A stretch of 64,000 bases of DNA from positions 4,041,501-4,105,500 of the forward strand of contig NZ_CP080414.1 in the NCBI RefSeq assembly GCF_019457615.1, given 5' to 3'. How positions within the stretch are numbered: position 1 is the stretch's first letter; each line of letters starts with the position of its first letter. Under the pieces are notes generated by a model. That model was not told the DNA's origin and made no database searches. It was given only the letters and a program-made list of their open reading frames with translations. A program made the position numbers and the translations under genes. Origin of the DNA: Shewanella zhangzhouensis (GTDB lineage Bacteria; Pseudomonadota; Gammaproteobacteria; Enterobacterales; Shewanellaceae). Shown piece by piece: positions 55,718 to 63,662 of this stretch.

Positions 55718-56356
55718 TCAGAGGTTGCCTAAGCGGCGCTCCATCCACTTATACAGGCCCTGACGGGTAACGCTGACGCCCATGTCCTTCAGCAAGCCGA
55801 TAAGCGCTGTCTTGGCAGTCCCCTTCTCCAGCTCCCTCAGGATAAAGGCTGCGTGGTCATCGAGCTTGGAGCGGACCTCTGCGCCGTGCTTACGGCCATT
55901 GTGAAGCCCTGCGGCCTTACGTCTCTCACATGCCACCTTGGCCTTCTGGCTGCGCTCCTCGGCAAACCTGACGGCTGCGAAAGCCTCCCCGATGGCAATG
56001 AATACCTTGGGCAAGTCGTTCACGTCCTCGGGCGCTATGGTGGTCTTTGAGTAACAGAGATGAAGGGTGGCCCCCTTGGTGGTGATGGAGGTGATGGTGT
56101 GAAGAAGCTGGTGGATGGAATCACGCCCCAGACGGGCTATATCAGACACTAGAACCACATCCCCAGCCTTGACCTCAGATAGCAGCTCGTCAATGCCTCG
56201 GGCCTCTGCGGTGGTCTTAGAGCCTGACAGGTTGAACTCCCTCCAGTTGTGAACGGTCAGGCCCAGCTCCCTGGCGTAGCCCTCAATGGTGAAGCGCTGA
56301 TTGGAGCTGTCCTGCTTGGTGGAATCAGAGACACGAATATAGGCGAATGTGGTCAT
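55718..56356 (-). CDS. Small serine recombinase (resolvase/invertase family)
   Basis: 212 residues. The N-terminal catalytic domain has YIRVSDSTKQ with nucleophile Ser10, VLVSDIARLGRDS and the E-helix region GEAFAAVRFAEERSQ. The C-terminal helix-turn-helix SVTRQGLYKWMERR is at about 192-206. It could resolve co-integrates, invert a segment or act as an accessory excision factor for the element. The 260 bases upstream contain nested inverted repeats suitable as its binding sites. Separate from the large integrase at the right end. Confidence 0.9.
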   Translation of the reverse strand: MTTFAYIRVSDSTKQDSSNQRFTIEGYARELGLTVHNWREFNLSGSKTTAEARGIDELLSEVKAGDVVLVSDIARLGRDSIHQLLHTITSITTKGATLHLCYSKTTIAPEDVNDLPKVFIAIGEAFAAVRFAEERSQKAKVACERRKAAGLHNGRKHGAEVRSKLDDHAAFILRELEKGTAKTALIGLLKDMGVSVTRQGLYKWMERRLGNL

Positions 56357-56385
56357 TTGTCACTCACTGCTCAAGGTGTAATATT

Positions 56386-56526
56386 TAGAGGTTTTATTTG
56401 GCGCTAGAGTTGACACAAAAGTCAACCTAAAAGTGTCACCTGTAGAGTAATCTTTAGAGTTGACGCACAGAATGAGGACCACTGATCAATCCGTGATCAA
56501 TCGGTTAACTGTCTAAGATGCTAGAG
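56386..56526. promoter_or_regulatory. Repeat-rich control region between resolvase and a small gene
   Basis: TAGAG occurs five times (56386, 56405, 56443, 56455, 56522), twice followed by TTGAC. TTGACACAAAAGTCAA (56410-56425) is a dyad nested in a wider TGACAC/GTGTCA pair (56411-56416, 56433-56438). The region lies between divergent genes and may be a resolvase site or an operator for both promoters. Confidence 0.5.
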
Positions 56527-56620
56527 TTTTTCCTGGGATAGCCATCACAGAGGCTTACTGTCATATCCGTAAGATAACCGTCCTCAGGGCCACAAGGCCC
56601 CTCAATCGAACGGAGTGACC

Positions 56621-56890
56621 ATGAACGAACTGACCCATGCCATGACTCAAGCCAACCTGGAGCTGGTCATAGAGACGCTGCCAGTGATCCCTAAGGGCTA
56701 CCAGCGCCTGATAGAGGAGGACGACTGCTATATGATGCTGATAGTCCAGGAGTGCTTCAACGTGGACCCTGAAGCGGTGATGCTGAAGGACTGGAAGGCT
56801 GTCACCAGGGAAGAAGCCGAACAGGCGAGAGCTGAAGGGCGACCAGCGATAGTCTCTGACATGGCAAAGGTCTACTCGGTGGCCGCATAG
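56621..56890 (+). CDS. Small acidic hypothetical protein of the element
   Basis: 89 residues from ATG at 56621, five bases after GGAG; a GTG two codons earlier is less likely. Soluble and acidic, with no signal or helix motif recognised: NELTHAMTQANLELVIETLP, DDCYMMLIVQEC, REEAEQARAEGRP. It could be a small regulator or an anti-defence type protein; nothing assigns it. It is divergent from the resolvase gene across the repeat-rich control region. Confidence 0.65.
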   Translation: MNELTHAMTQANLELVIETLPVIPKGYQRLIEEDDCYMMLIVQECFNVDPEAVMLKDWKAVTREEAEQARAEGRPAIVSDMAKVYSVAA

Positions 56891-56911
56891 GGTCACGCTG
56901 AAAGGCTCACT

Positions 56912-56980
56912 CTCGGGACACCCCCCAGGGGGGGAACAGCGGAAAGCTCTATTCCCGAGTGTGGCCTCAGATTTTTTTTT
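56912..56980 (+). terminator. Possible terminator after the small gene
   Basis: CTCGGGA (56912-56918) and TCCCGAG (56953-56959) can pair with a C/G-rich loop, and a run of nine T follows at 56972. The distance between stem and T-run makes it uncertain. Confidence 0.35.
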
Positions 56981-57100
56981 AAGATTTTAGACGGTGACAT
57001 AGGTAGCTCACGTGAATCTGCGCGGCTTAAAACAAAACTTGGGAGCACTATGCTGCTTATTCATGTATTGGAAGCTACTGATGAATTTCATGAGGGCAAC

Positions 57101-57122
57101 AAAAAGCCCGCATTGAGCGGGC
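57101..57122 (-). terminator. Terminator of the minus-strand small genes
   Basis: On the minus strand GCCCGC, five-base loop, GCGGGC and then TTTTT: a textbook rho-independent terminator, 18 bases after the stop of the 43-residue gene. Confidence 0.88.
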
Positions 57123-57140
57123 CTTAACGGAATGGGTCGA

Positions 57141-57272
57141 TTAAGCAGCTTGCTGGTGCTTTTCCACCAGTCTTTGTTCTACGGCTGCAAGCAGTCTGTT
57201 CATTTCGTTCAGATACTGATGAGCCTCTCTAACCAGCCGCATAATCTGCAGATCATTTGCAGTGTGCTTCAT
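57141..57272 (-). CDS. 43-residue small protein of the element
   Basis: The frame MKHTANDLQIMRLVREAHQY... ends ...VEKHQQAA, 43 residues, mostly amphipathic helix. AGAGGA stands at the right distance before the ATG and a strong terminator follows the stop. These two flanks make translation likely although it is very short. It lies downstream of the 105-residue gene on the same strand. Function unknown; a small regulatory or toxin-antitoxin partner is possible. Confidence 0.6.
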   Translation of the reverse strand: MKHTANDLQIMRLVREAHQYLNEMNRLLAAVEQRLVEKHQQAA

Positions 57273-57398
57273 ACTCGATTCCTCTCGTGCGTGGTATAGG
57301 CATTATCCAGTGTAGTACTGGTTACTTAATAGTCAACATCGGACTATTAGCGGGCGATAAGTTTATAAATTGAGCAGACCCCTGTCAACTAAAACTTA

Positions 57399-57716
57399 TC
57401 AGATGAATGTCATTGCTTCAAGTTTTGAGGCTGCATCATCTAAAGCTTCGGAATTTTGATCCTTGATTGCTTCTGCCATTGTTTCCATAAGTAATGCTGC
57501 TTGACGGGCATTGAGAGCAATCCGTGTTTCGTCACACCCACCTAAGTTAGCGAGCTGTCCGATAATAGCGGCAATTTTACGTGCAAACACTGCAAGTTCT
57601 TCATAGGTGGGTTCATTGTGCTCATTCAGCTCTTCTATCGAAAACAGCTTAGCTTGCCTTAGAAATCGATTAGCAGTTTGGAACACTATTTGGTACAGGG
57701 CTTTTGTATCATCCAT
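57399..57716 (-). CDS. Helical hypothetical protein of the element
   Basis: 105 residues from MDDTKALYQIVFQTANRF, with AAGGAC upstream of the ATG; the frame is open 19 codons further but without support. Predicted all-helical and soluble (EELAVFARKIAAIIGQLANLGG, ARQAALLMETMAEAIK). No family recognised. It is more AT-rich than the neighbouring recombinase gene. The 43-residue gene follows 127 bases downstream on the same strand. Confidence 0.65.
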   Translation of the reverse strand: MDDTKALYQIVFQTANRFLRQAKLFSIEELNEHNEPTYEELAVFARKIAAIIGQLANLGGCDETRIALNARQAALLMETMAEAIKDQNSEALDDAASKLEAMTFI

Positions 57717-57888
57717 TATTAAGTCCTTCTTGTTTTTTACAAAATACATCCCCACAGTAACTAAACGCAACAAAATTTTATCTTTTAGTGAAGCCCGTCA
57801 TATCTTAAGAACGCCTCCACGTAAAATCTGGTGAACCGGCAAGGGCATAGACCTTAAGGATTCACGTAGAAGCGCCTGTTTTACCCCC

Positions 57889-59406
57889 TCATGACCCGAA
57901 AGCGACGTGTAATCCATCATCACCTGACCACACCGCCCTTCTATGCTCCACCCTGCGTCGATAACAATGCTCATTGACCCACACACAATCAATCCCTACC
58001 GAGAGCCTGAAGCCTATCTGCTGAAGGACCCTGTGAAGCTGTCTCCTGACATTCACGTCCAGGATACGCCTTGCCAGCTCCTCTAGCTGGTCCCCTTCAG
58101 GCAGCTTTGGAGCTACCTCCTCGGCCTTCTTAATCTGGGCCTTGAGGTCCTTCTCCTCCGCCGCTAAGGCTTGGTGTTTAACCTTCAGGGCCTCACTGAA
58201 GCCTAGGGCCGCTATCGCCTCTGCTACGTTCCTGAGGCTCTCCTGGGACTTCTCAAGGCGTCCCTTCAGCGCTGCCACCTCAACAGGGTTAACCTCATCC
58301 TGGGGTCTTAAAAGCTGGTGCTTGTGCTTCACAAGGCTGATGAGGACCACCTTCTCTAGCTGTCCATAATTCATGTAAGGGAGCTGACAGCCTCTGCCAG
58401 TCTGCCTACTTGAACAGACGAGGTAGCGCTCTGTCGGTTTCCCCTTGTCCTGGTATCGCATTCCCGAGCCACAGCACTCACACACAGCCAACGTGCTGAA
58501 CAGGTTGCTGAAGGAGTCTCCTCTGGATGCCTTGCTGTTCCGGTTATTCTTGCTCTGGTGGTAGACCTTCCAATACAGCTCATCGGAGATAATTCTGGGG
58601 TAATAGTCGGGAATCTCGTCACCTATTGGCTTACGATTGTGGGCCTTGCCTATGTGCGGCTGGTAGCGTCCAATGACCGCCCCCTGTTCAATCAGCCTAC
58701 CGATGGAGGTTTCAGCCCAGGGAAGCCCTTTAGGGTTCAGAAGGCCAGCCTCATTCAGCCGCCTCACAGTCGAGCTCCGTCCATGTCCTTGCGCCATAAA
58801 CTCAAAGGCAGCCCTAACGGCCTCGGCCTTTTCTTCGATGACCTCAAAGCGCTGTTCTCCATCGACAGTCACAATCCTTAGCCATGCGGGGATCATCTGG
58901 GTCACGACAGCACCAGCCCTCGCCTCCTCCTTCTTACGTCCCCAAACGGCTCCCAGGCGCTTACTCTTGGTCAATGACTCCTCATGCGCCCTACTCATCA
59001 CAGCCAGGGAGAGCATGAGCTGCATCGTGTCCAGGCCCTTGGTGTAGACCTGTCCGTCAATGAGGGTAACGATGGTCACGCCTAGGTCTACAACCTCCAG
59101 GAGCAAGCGAAGCGCCTTGCCTACTTCCATGCGGCTCAAGCGGTCCAGGGATTCAATAATCAGGGTCACGTCACTTGGGATTAGGCCCTTCTGGACCTGC
59201 TCTATAAACAGGCCCAGGGCTCCGTCCCTGAGGTTGTCTCCCCTAAATCCTGAGACCCCAGCGTCTAGGAGTATGTTGTCCTCTAGCTCTAGCCCCTGCT
59301 CCTGACAGTAGCGTTTAGCGGCTTCCATCTGGCGTCTATAGCTATCGCCTCTGGACTGGGTGGGGGTGCTGAAGCGGATGTAACTTATCGCAATCTTCTT
59401 ATTCAT
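57889..59406 (-). CDS. Large serine recombinase (integrase of the element)
   Basis: 505 residues from ATG at 59404-59406. Resolvase catalytic domain (about 5-150) with YIRFSTPTQ (nucleophile Ser13) and ESLDRLSR; a recombinase domain (about 190-290, FEFMAQGHGRSSTVRRLNEAG and AVIGRYQPH); a zinc ribbon with CECCGSGM and CSSRQTGRGC (about 335-370); then a coiled coil (about 400-455) of the type that controls direction. It begins only 100 bases from attR and is transcribed into the element, the usual place of an integrase. It should integrate the element at the conserved Walker A-flanking sequence of comM and, with a partner factor, excise it. Confidence 0.93.
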   Translation of the reverse strand: MNKKIAISYIRFSTPTQSRGDSYRRQMEAAKRYCQEQGLELEDNILLDAGVSGFRGDNLRDGALGLFIEQVQKGLIPSDVTLIIESLDRLSRMEVGKALRLLLEVVDLGVTIVTLIDGQVYTKGLDTMQLMLSLAVMSRAHEESLTKSKRLGAVWGRKKEEARAGAVVTQMIPAWLRIVTVDGEQRFEVIEEKAEAVRAAFEFMAQGHGRSSTVRRLNEAGLLNPKGLPWAETSIGRLIEQGAVIGRYQPHIGKAHNRKPIGDEIPDYYPRIISDELYWKVYHQSKNNRNSKASRGDSFSNLFSTLAVCECCGSGMRYQDKGKPTERYLVCSSRQTGRGCQLPYMNYGQLEKVVLISLVKHKHQLLRPQDEVNPVEVAALKGRLEKSQESLRNVAEAIAALGFSEALKVKHQALAAEEKDLKAQIKKAEEVAPKLPEGDQLEELARRILDVNVRRQLHRVLQQIGFRLSVGIDCVWVNEHCYRRRVEHRRAVWSGDDGLHVAFGS

Positions 59407-59503
59407 CAATAGGTAATATGTGGTCGGTGGTGATAGCGGTGGCGGATATTTCCCTAAAACTGGAGGGTCTTCAAGTCCGCCCTTGGGAAACTGGTACTAT
59501 CAT

Positions 59504-59511
59504 CACAACCT
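59504..59511. other. Right attachment site (attR)
   Basis: CACAACCT at the resumption of the comM frame contains the 5-bp core AACCT (59507-59511) shared with attL. The sequence TACTATCAT just left of it belongs to the element. An attP rebuilt from the two inner flanks would read TATCATCACAACCTACTGAG. Confidence 0.6.
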
Positions 59512-60391
59512 GCTTATGCTCGGCTTGCCTGGCTGCGGCAAAACCATGCTCGCCAGTCGCATCATGGGCCTGTTGCCCCCCTTGGGTTATGATGAAGCCC
59601 TCGAAGTGGCAGCGCTGCATTCGGTAGCCGGGCTCAATATCAAACCCAGTGAGTTCCACCGACGTCCTTTCAGGTCGCCCCACCACACCTGTTCAGCAAT
59701 CTCTCTGGTGGGGGGTGGCAGTGTGCCCAAGCCCGGCGAAATCTCCCTCGCCCACCGGGGCGTGCTCTTTCTCGACGAGCTGGCTGAATTCCCCCGCAAG
59801 GTACTCGACTGTTTGCGCGAACCCATGGAAACCGGTGAAGTGGTGATTTCACGGGCAGCCGCAAAGCTCACCTTCGCCAGCCGATTTCAATTAATTGCTG
59901 CCATGAATCCCAGCCCCTGCGGCAGTATGGGGCCGGGCAGCCGCTCAAGCCCTGATCAGATAAACCGCTACCTTGGCAGGCTCTCCGGCCCTTTTCTTGA
60001 CCGCTTCGATTTGTCCATCGAAGTACCCCCTCTGCCACCGGGCACCCTGACTCAGGAAGGCAATAACGGTGAAACCAGCCAAAGCGTCGCCCAACGCGTT
60101 CACCGCGCCAGGGAACAGCAGCTTGCCCGGGCAGGCGTACTGAATGCCGAACTCTCGGGCAAGGCACTGAAAAACGCAGGATTTAACAGCGCAGACCTCA
60201 GTTTTCTTGAGCAGAGTGTCAATCGACTTGGGCTGTCGGTACGCAGCTTTCATCGCCTGCAGCGGGTCGCCCGCACCATCGCAGATTTGGAAAACAGCAA
60301 TATGGTAGAGAGGCGCCATATCGCACAGGCGCTGGGTTACAGGGCCATGGACAGGCTGCTCGCCAATCTTGGACAGCAACTTGGGCGCTGA
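59504..60391 (+). pseudogene. comM: comM 3' half, AAA+ domain
   Basis: From HNLLMLGLPGCGKTMLASRIM the AAA+ part resumes in frame with Walker A GLPGCGKT, Walker B GVLFLDELAEF, RSPHHTCS and the C-terminal Mg-chelatase domain (YRAMDRLL), ending TGA at 60389-60391. About 295 residues; with the 5' half the total is near 510, the size of an intact ComM. A GTG at 59420 opens a frame that would add a 28-residue foreign tail, so a truncated ATPase could be made, but no promoter is evident. Confidence 0.92.
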
Positions 60392-60415
60392 CTCTATCAC
60401 ATCACACCAAACAAC

Positions 60416-60447
60416 AAAGGACTGATTTTTAAGGAATCATCCTTTTT
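60416..60447 (+). terminator. Probable terminator after comM
   Basis: AAGGA(C)TGATT pairs with AATCATCCTT around TTTAAGG, followed by TTTTTG, about 25 bases after the stop. Confidence 0.6.
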
Positions 60448-60624
60448 GATTTCGCGAAGAAAACCCTGAGATCACGAACGCCTTGGAGCCATTGCTGAGG
60501 CAGGTGTTCAGATTGATGGCCAGACACCACCCTTCGAAGTGGATAAGTAAAGATAAAATTGTACGCCGGGCCCCGCGCTTATCGGGCCGATTCCAAAGGT
60601 CATTGAAGCCCGTTAACACCAACG

Positions 60625-61488
60625 TCAGTGGTCTTTGGCAGGAAGAAGCTTATCAGCGGCAGTGTTCAGGTACCTTTGGTAAAACACATCGAGCGTGCCA
60701 TCCTGACGCATCTCAGACAGTGCATGAGCCAGGCGTGCCGGTACGCTTCCTGCCTCAAAACGCTGAGGCTGATTGCTCACACTGGTCGGCATTAATGGGT
60801 CATAGTCTGGGTTTGGCTCAAACTTCGCCCATCTGGATTTTTTGGAAAATCCCAGGGTTGCCCATTCATCCCCCTGATGCAGCCGCTGGTGCAGACGCAC
60901 CATGGTACTGCCACTCTGCGCCACGGCATATTCAAGGGGCTCGGCCTCGTACAGATAGGCATCTGCGCGGCCTTTTTCAATCATATGAATGGCTTTTTGC
61001 AGGTCCATTTCGGCCACATCGACCCTGGTGACTCTGGCCTCCCCAAAACCAAGCATCCCCAGATAGTCCGGATTACCGAGCACATGAAGCAATAACAAGC
61101 CGTTAAAGTCTTCAACCCGCTCAAGCCGCTCCACCTCCGGACGGGAAATGGCGTAGTAATTGACCCTGAGACCATTGACCACAAACTGACAATAGCCCTG
61201 TCGAATGTCGCTGAAGGTAAATTGGGGATAAAAGTCGATGCTGCCATCCATCAATCCATTGATAACCCGCACCTTGGGGAGGCGCACTATCTTAAGCGAC
61301 ACACCAATACGTTTTGCTGCTTCAAGATACATGTCTTCAAACAGACCACGATTGTCCGGCGCCTCGGCGATAAAGGGCAGCTTTTCGGTGGTACGGTAAG
61401 CCATGGTGAGCACGGGCTCAGACGCCATAGATTCAACCACCAGAAAAGGCATTGAAATCAAGCCTAAAAAACGGTTCAACCAAAACAT
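60625..61488 (-). CDS. Periplasmic solute-binding protein, family 3-like (orphan)
   Basis: 287 residues with a signal peptide (about 1-23) and a binding domain starting PVLTMAYRTTEKLPFIAEAP and including MDGSIDFYPQFTFSDIRQGYCQFV. Like the two other such genes in this window it has no transporter partners. The neighbours are the end of comM (convergent) and a divergent acyltransferase gene. Ligand unknown. Confidence 0.78.
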   Translation of the reverse strand: MFWLNRFLGLISMPFLVVESMASEPVLTMAYRTTEKLPFIAEAPDNRGLFEDMYLEAAKRIGVSLKIVRLPKVRVINGLMDGSIDFYPQFTFSDIRQGYCQFVVNGLRVNYYAISRPEVERLERVEDFNGLLLLHVLGNPDYLGMLGFGEARVTRVDVAEMDLQKAIHMIEKGRADAYLYEAEPLEYAVAQSGSTMVRLHQRLHQGDEWATLGFSKKSRWAKFEPNPDYDPLMPTSVSNQPQRFEAGSVPARLAHALSEMRQDGTLDVFYQRYLNTAADKLLPAKDH

Positions 61489-61673
61489 TGAAAGATTTCC
61501 ACAGTATCAGTCAGATGCGTCAAATTTAAGTACAGTGCAATTACCACAACTAAGCCAGTTCCACCGATAAAAACCCCGTTACTGGTAGTGCCAGCCGCAT
61601 CGGTACTGCGGTGCGATTGAGCAATGGGTCATTCACGGTTAACATAGGCCTCCACAAATTTCTGGAGGTATGA

Positions 61674-62594
61674 ATGCGCGCGTTGCTGTCGCTTATCCGA
61701 GGCTCACTGGCTTTTCTGGGTTACACACTTAACACCCTGTTTTGGTTTGTGCCTATCCTGCTGCTTGGTCTGGTAAAGCTGCTGCCCATTCGTGCCCTGC
61801 GCAAGCTGATGTCACATCTGGTGGATGGCTGTGCCTCCAACTGGATTTCGGTTAACACGTTTATCCAAAATTCGCTGCACCCGGTGCACATCGACGTGCA
61901 GGGTAACCCTGAACTGACCCGCGAAGAGTGGTATATGGTGATAGCCAACCACCAGAGCTGGGTCGACATTCTGGTCCTGCAGCGCATCTTCAACCGCAAA
62001 ATCCCCTTCCTGAAGTTTTTCCTCAAGCAGCAGCTGCTCTATGTGCCTGTGCTTGGTCTCGCCTGGTGGGCACTGGATTTCCCCTTTATGCGCCGCTATT
62101 CCACCGCCGAGCTGAAAAAGAATCCCAGGCTCAAGGGCAAGGACATTGAAATCACCCGCCGCGCCTGCGCCAAGTTTAAAGACAAGCCGGTGAGCGTGAT
62201 GAACTTTGTGGAGGGCACCCGCTTTCAGGCTGCCAAACACAAGAAGCAGAACTCACCTTTCCAGCATCTGCTGCGCCCCAAGGCCGGCGGCATGGCCTTT
62301 GCCCTTTCCGCCATGGGCGAGCAAATCCACAAGTTGGTGGACGTGGCCATTTACTACCCCGGCAAGGTGCCCAGCTTCTGGGACTTTATCTCAGGTCAGG
62401 TGGATGAAATCCGCGTGCACGTGACTGTGGCGGATATCGCCAACGAGATGCGCGGCGACTACATCAACGATCGCGAGTTTAAGCAGGGCTTCCAGGAACA
62501 ACTCAACCAGATCTGGGCTCGCAAAGACGGCATTCTGGCACAGCTTGCCGGTGAGAAAGAGATAAAAACTGAGGTTTCTGAACAACATGCTTAA
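61674..62594 (+). CDS. Lysophospholipid acyltransferase-like protein (PlsC/YihG family), first copy
   Basis: 306 residues with one or two N-terminal membrane helices (about 5-40), the acyltransferase motif NHQSWVD (about 86-92) and the later block FVEGTRFQ (about 178-185). GGAGG precedes the ATG. It probably acylates lysophosphatidate or another lysophospholipid at the inner membrane. Its stop overlaps the start of a paralogue by eight bases, so the two are co-translated. Confidence 0.88.
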   Translation: MRALLSLIRGSLAFLGYTLNTLFWFVPILLLGLVKLLPIRALRKLMSHLVDGCASNWISVNTFIQNSLHPVHIDVQGNPELTREEWYMVIANHQSWVDILVLQRIFNRKIPFLKFFLKQQLLYVPVLGLAWWALDFPFMRRYSTAELKKNPRLKGKDIEITRRACAKFKDKPVSVMNFVEGTRFQAAKHKKQNSPFQHLLRPKAGGMAFALSAMGEQIHKLVDVAIYYPGKVPSFWDFISGQVDEIRVHVTVADIANEMRGDYINDREFKQGFQEQLNQIWARKDGILAQLAGEKEIKTEVSEQHA

Positions 62595-63528
62595 CTTTTT
62601 GCCGGGGCCGCTGCTGTTTTTGTTAAGCGGAAGCTTGCTCATTATCAACACCGCCATTTGTGGTTCGCTGGTGTGCATCGGCGGCCTGTTCAAGCTACTG
62701 ACGCCCTTCAAAGCTGGCCGAGTCCGGGTCACCATGCTGATGAACCGATTTATGTGGCTGTGGGCTACCCTCAACGGTGCCATCCTGCAGCTGATTGCCA
62801 AAATCGAATGGGATGTAAAAGGTCTCGATGGGCTGGATAAAAATGGCTGGTATCTGGTGATAAGTAACCACTTGAGCGGCTTCGATATTGCCGCCCAGAC
62901 GTATATCCTGCGTAACCACATTCCCATGCTCAAGTTCTTCCTCAAAAAAGAACTGATTTATGTACCCATTATGGGCCTGGGCTGCTGGGCGCTGGACATG
63001 CCCTTTATGAATCGCACCAGCCCCGAGAAGCTGAAAAAGAATCCCAAGCTCAAGGGCAAGGATCTGGAAACCACCCGCAAGGCGTGTGAGAAATTCCGCG
63101 ATCTGCCCACCTCCATCATCAACTATGTGGAAGGCAGCCGCTTTACCGAAGCAAAGCGCGACCGGCAGAACTCCCCTTATCGCTATCTGCTGCGCCCCAA
63201 GGCCGGCGGTATCGCCTTTGCCCTTTCCGCCATGGGCGAGCAGTTCAGCCACCTGCTGAACGTGACTGTGGTTTACCCCGATGCGCCCAAAGATATCCTT
63301 GCGGGGGTGATGCAGGGCAAGGTCAGCAAAATCGTTGTCAGAGTAGAAGCACTGCCGGTACCCGAAGTGGACGACAAACAATACTTCAGCAATGCCGAGT
63401 ACCGTGCCCAGTTCCAGCGCTGGCTCAATGATGTCTGGCAGAAAAAGGATGAGCAAATCCACGAACTGCTGACCGAGCACAAGGCCAGCACCAGCAGCTA
63501 CCGTGAACTGGCCGAGCGAGGCCACTGA
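62587..63528 (+). CDS. Lysophospholipid acyltransferase-like protein (PlsC/YihG family), second copy
   Basis: 313 residues, clearly a paralogue of the gene before it: long shared stretches such as RPKAGG.AFALSAMGEQ and LKKNP.LKGKD.E.TR.AC. Motifs NHLSGFD (about 99-105) and YVEGSRFTE are present; the usual Asp of HxxxxD is kept. The pair may have different acyl donors or substrates. A strong terminator lies 55 bases after the stop. Confidence 0.87.
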   Translation: MLNFLPGPLLFLLSGSLLIINTAICGSLVCIGGLFKLLTPFKAGRVRVTMLMNRFMWLWATLNGAILQLIAKIEWDVKGLDGLDKNGWYLVISNHLSGFDIAAQTYILRNHIPMLKFFLKKELIYVPIMGLGCWALDMPFMNRTSPEKLKKNPKLKGKDLETTRKACEKFRDLPTSIINYVEGSRFTEAKRDRQNSPYRYLLRPKAGGIAFALSAMGEQFSHLLNVTVVYPDAPKDILAGVMQGKVSKIVVRVEALPVPEVDDKQYFSNAEYRAQFQRWLNDVWQKKDEQIHELLTEHKASTSSYRELAERGH

Positions 63529-63582
63529 CGGACTGCTCTGTTGCTTTAAAAGCGCAGCCGCTGAGTTACATAAATCGCCCAT

Positions 63583-63612
63583 AAAAAACGCCGACCCGAG
63601 TCGGCGTTTTTT
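63583..63612. terminator. Bidirectional terminator
   Basis: AAAAAACGCCGA / TCGGCGTTTTTT hairpin with A and T runs on both sides, between the acyltransferase pair and the convergent DUF523 gene. Confidence 0.88.
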
Positions 63613-63662
63613 ATGGATGATGTTTTATTGGGGCTGTGCCTTATCAGTGGTCAGTTCTCAAT

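Larger units (their letters stand above)
52856..59511. mobile_element. Integrative element of about 6.65 kb inserted in comM
   Basis: The element separates codons of comM that should be adjacent (GAHNLL before, HNLLMLGLPGCGKT after), and no comM sequence appears lost. Its only common end sequence is AACCT (52856-52860 and 59507-59511), fitting serine-integrase crossover rather than transposition with long repeats. The large serine recombinase gene lies at the right end facing inward, as in phages and integrative elements of this class. The cargo is an exported nuclease, a small serine recombinase, KilA-N/BRO-N proteins, a membrane protein and small unknown genes. No conjugation, capsid or replication gene is recognised, so it is not a complete conjugative element or phage. 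Confidence 0.9.

Noticed and set aside
52856..59511. Tn7-like or AbaR-type island in comM
   Set aside because: No tns-type transposase genes, no terminal inverted repeats of that family and a serine integrase at the right end; the shared AACCT is read as a recombination core.
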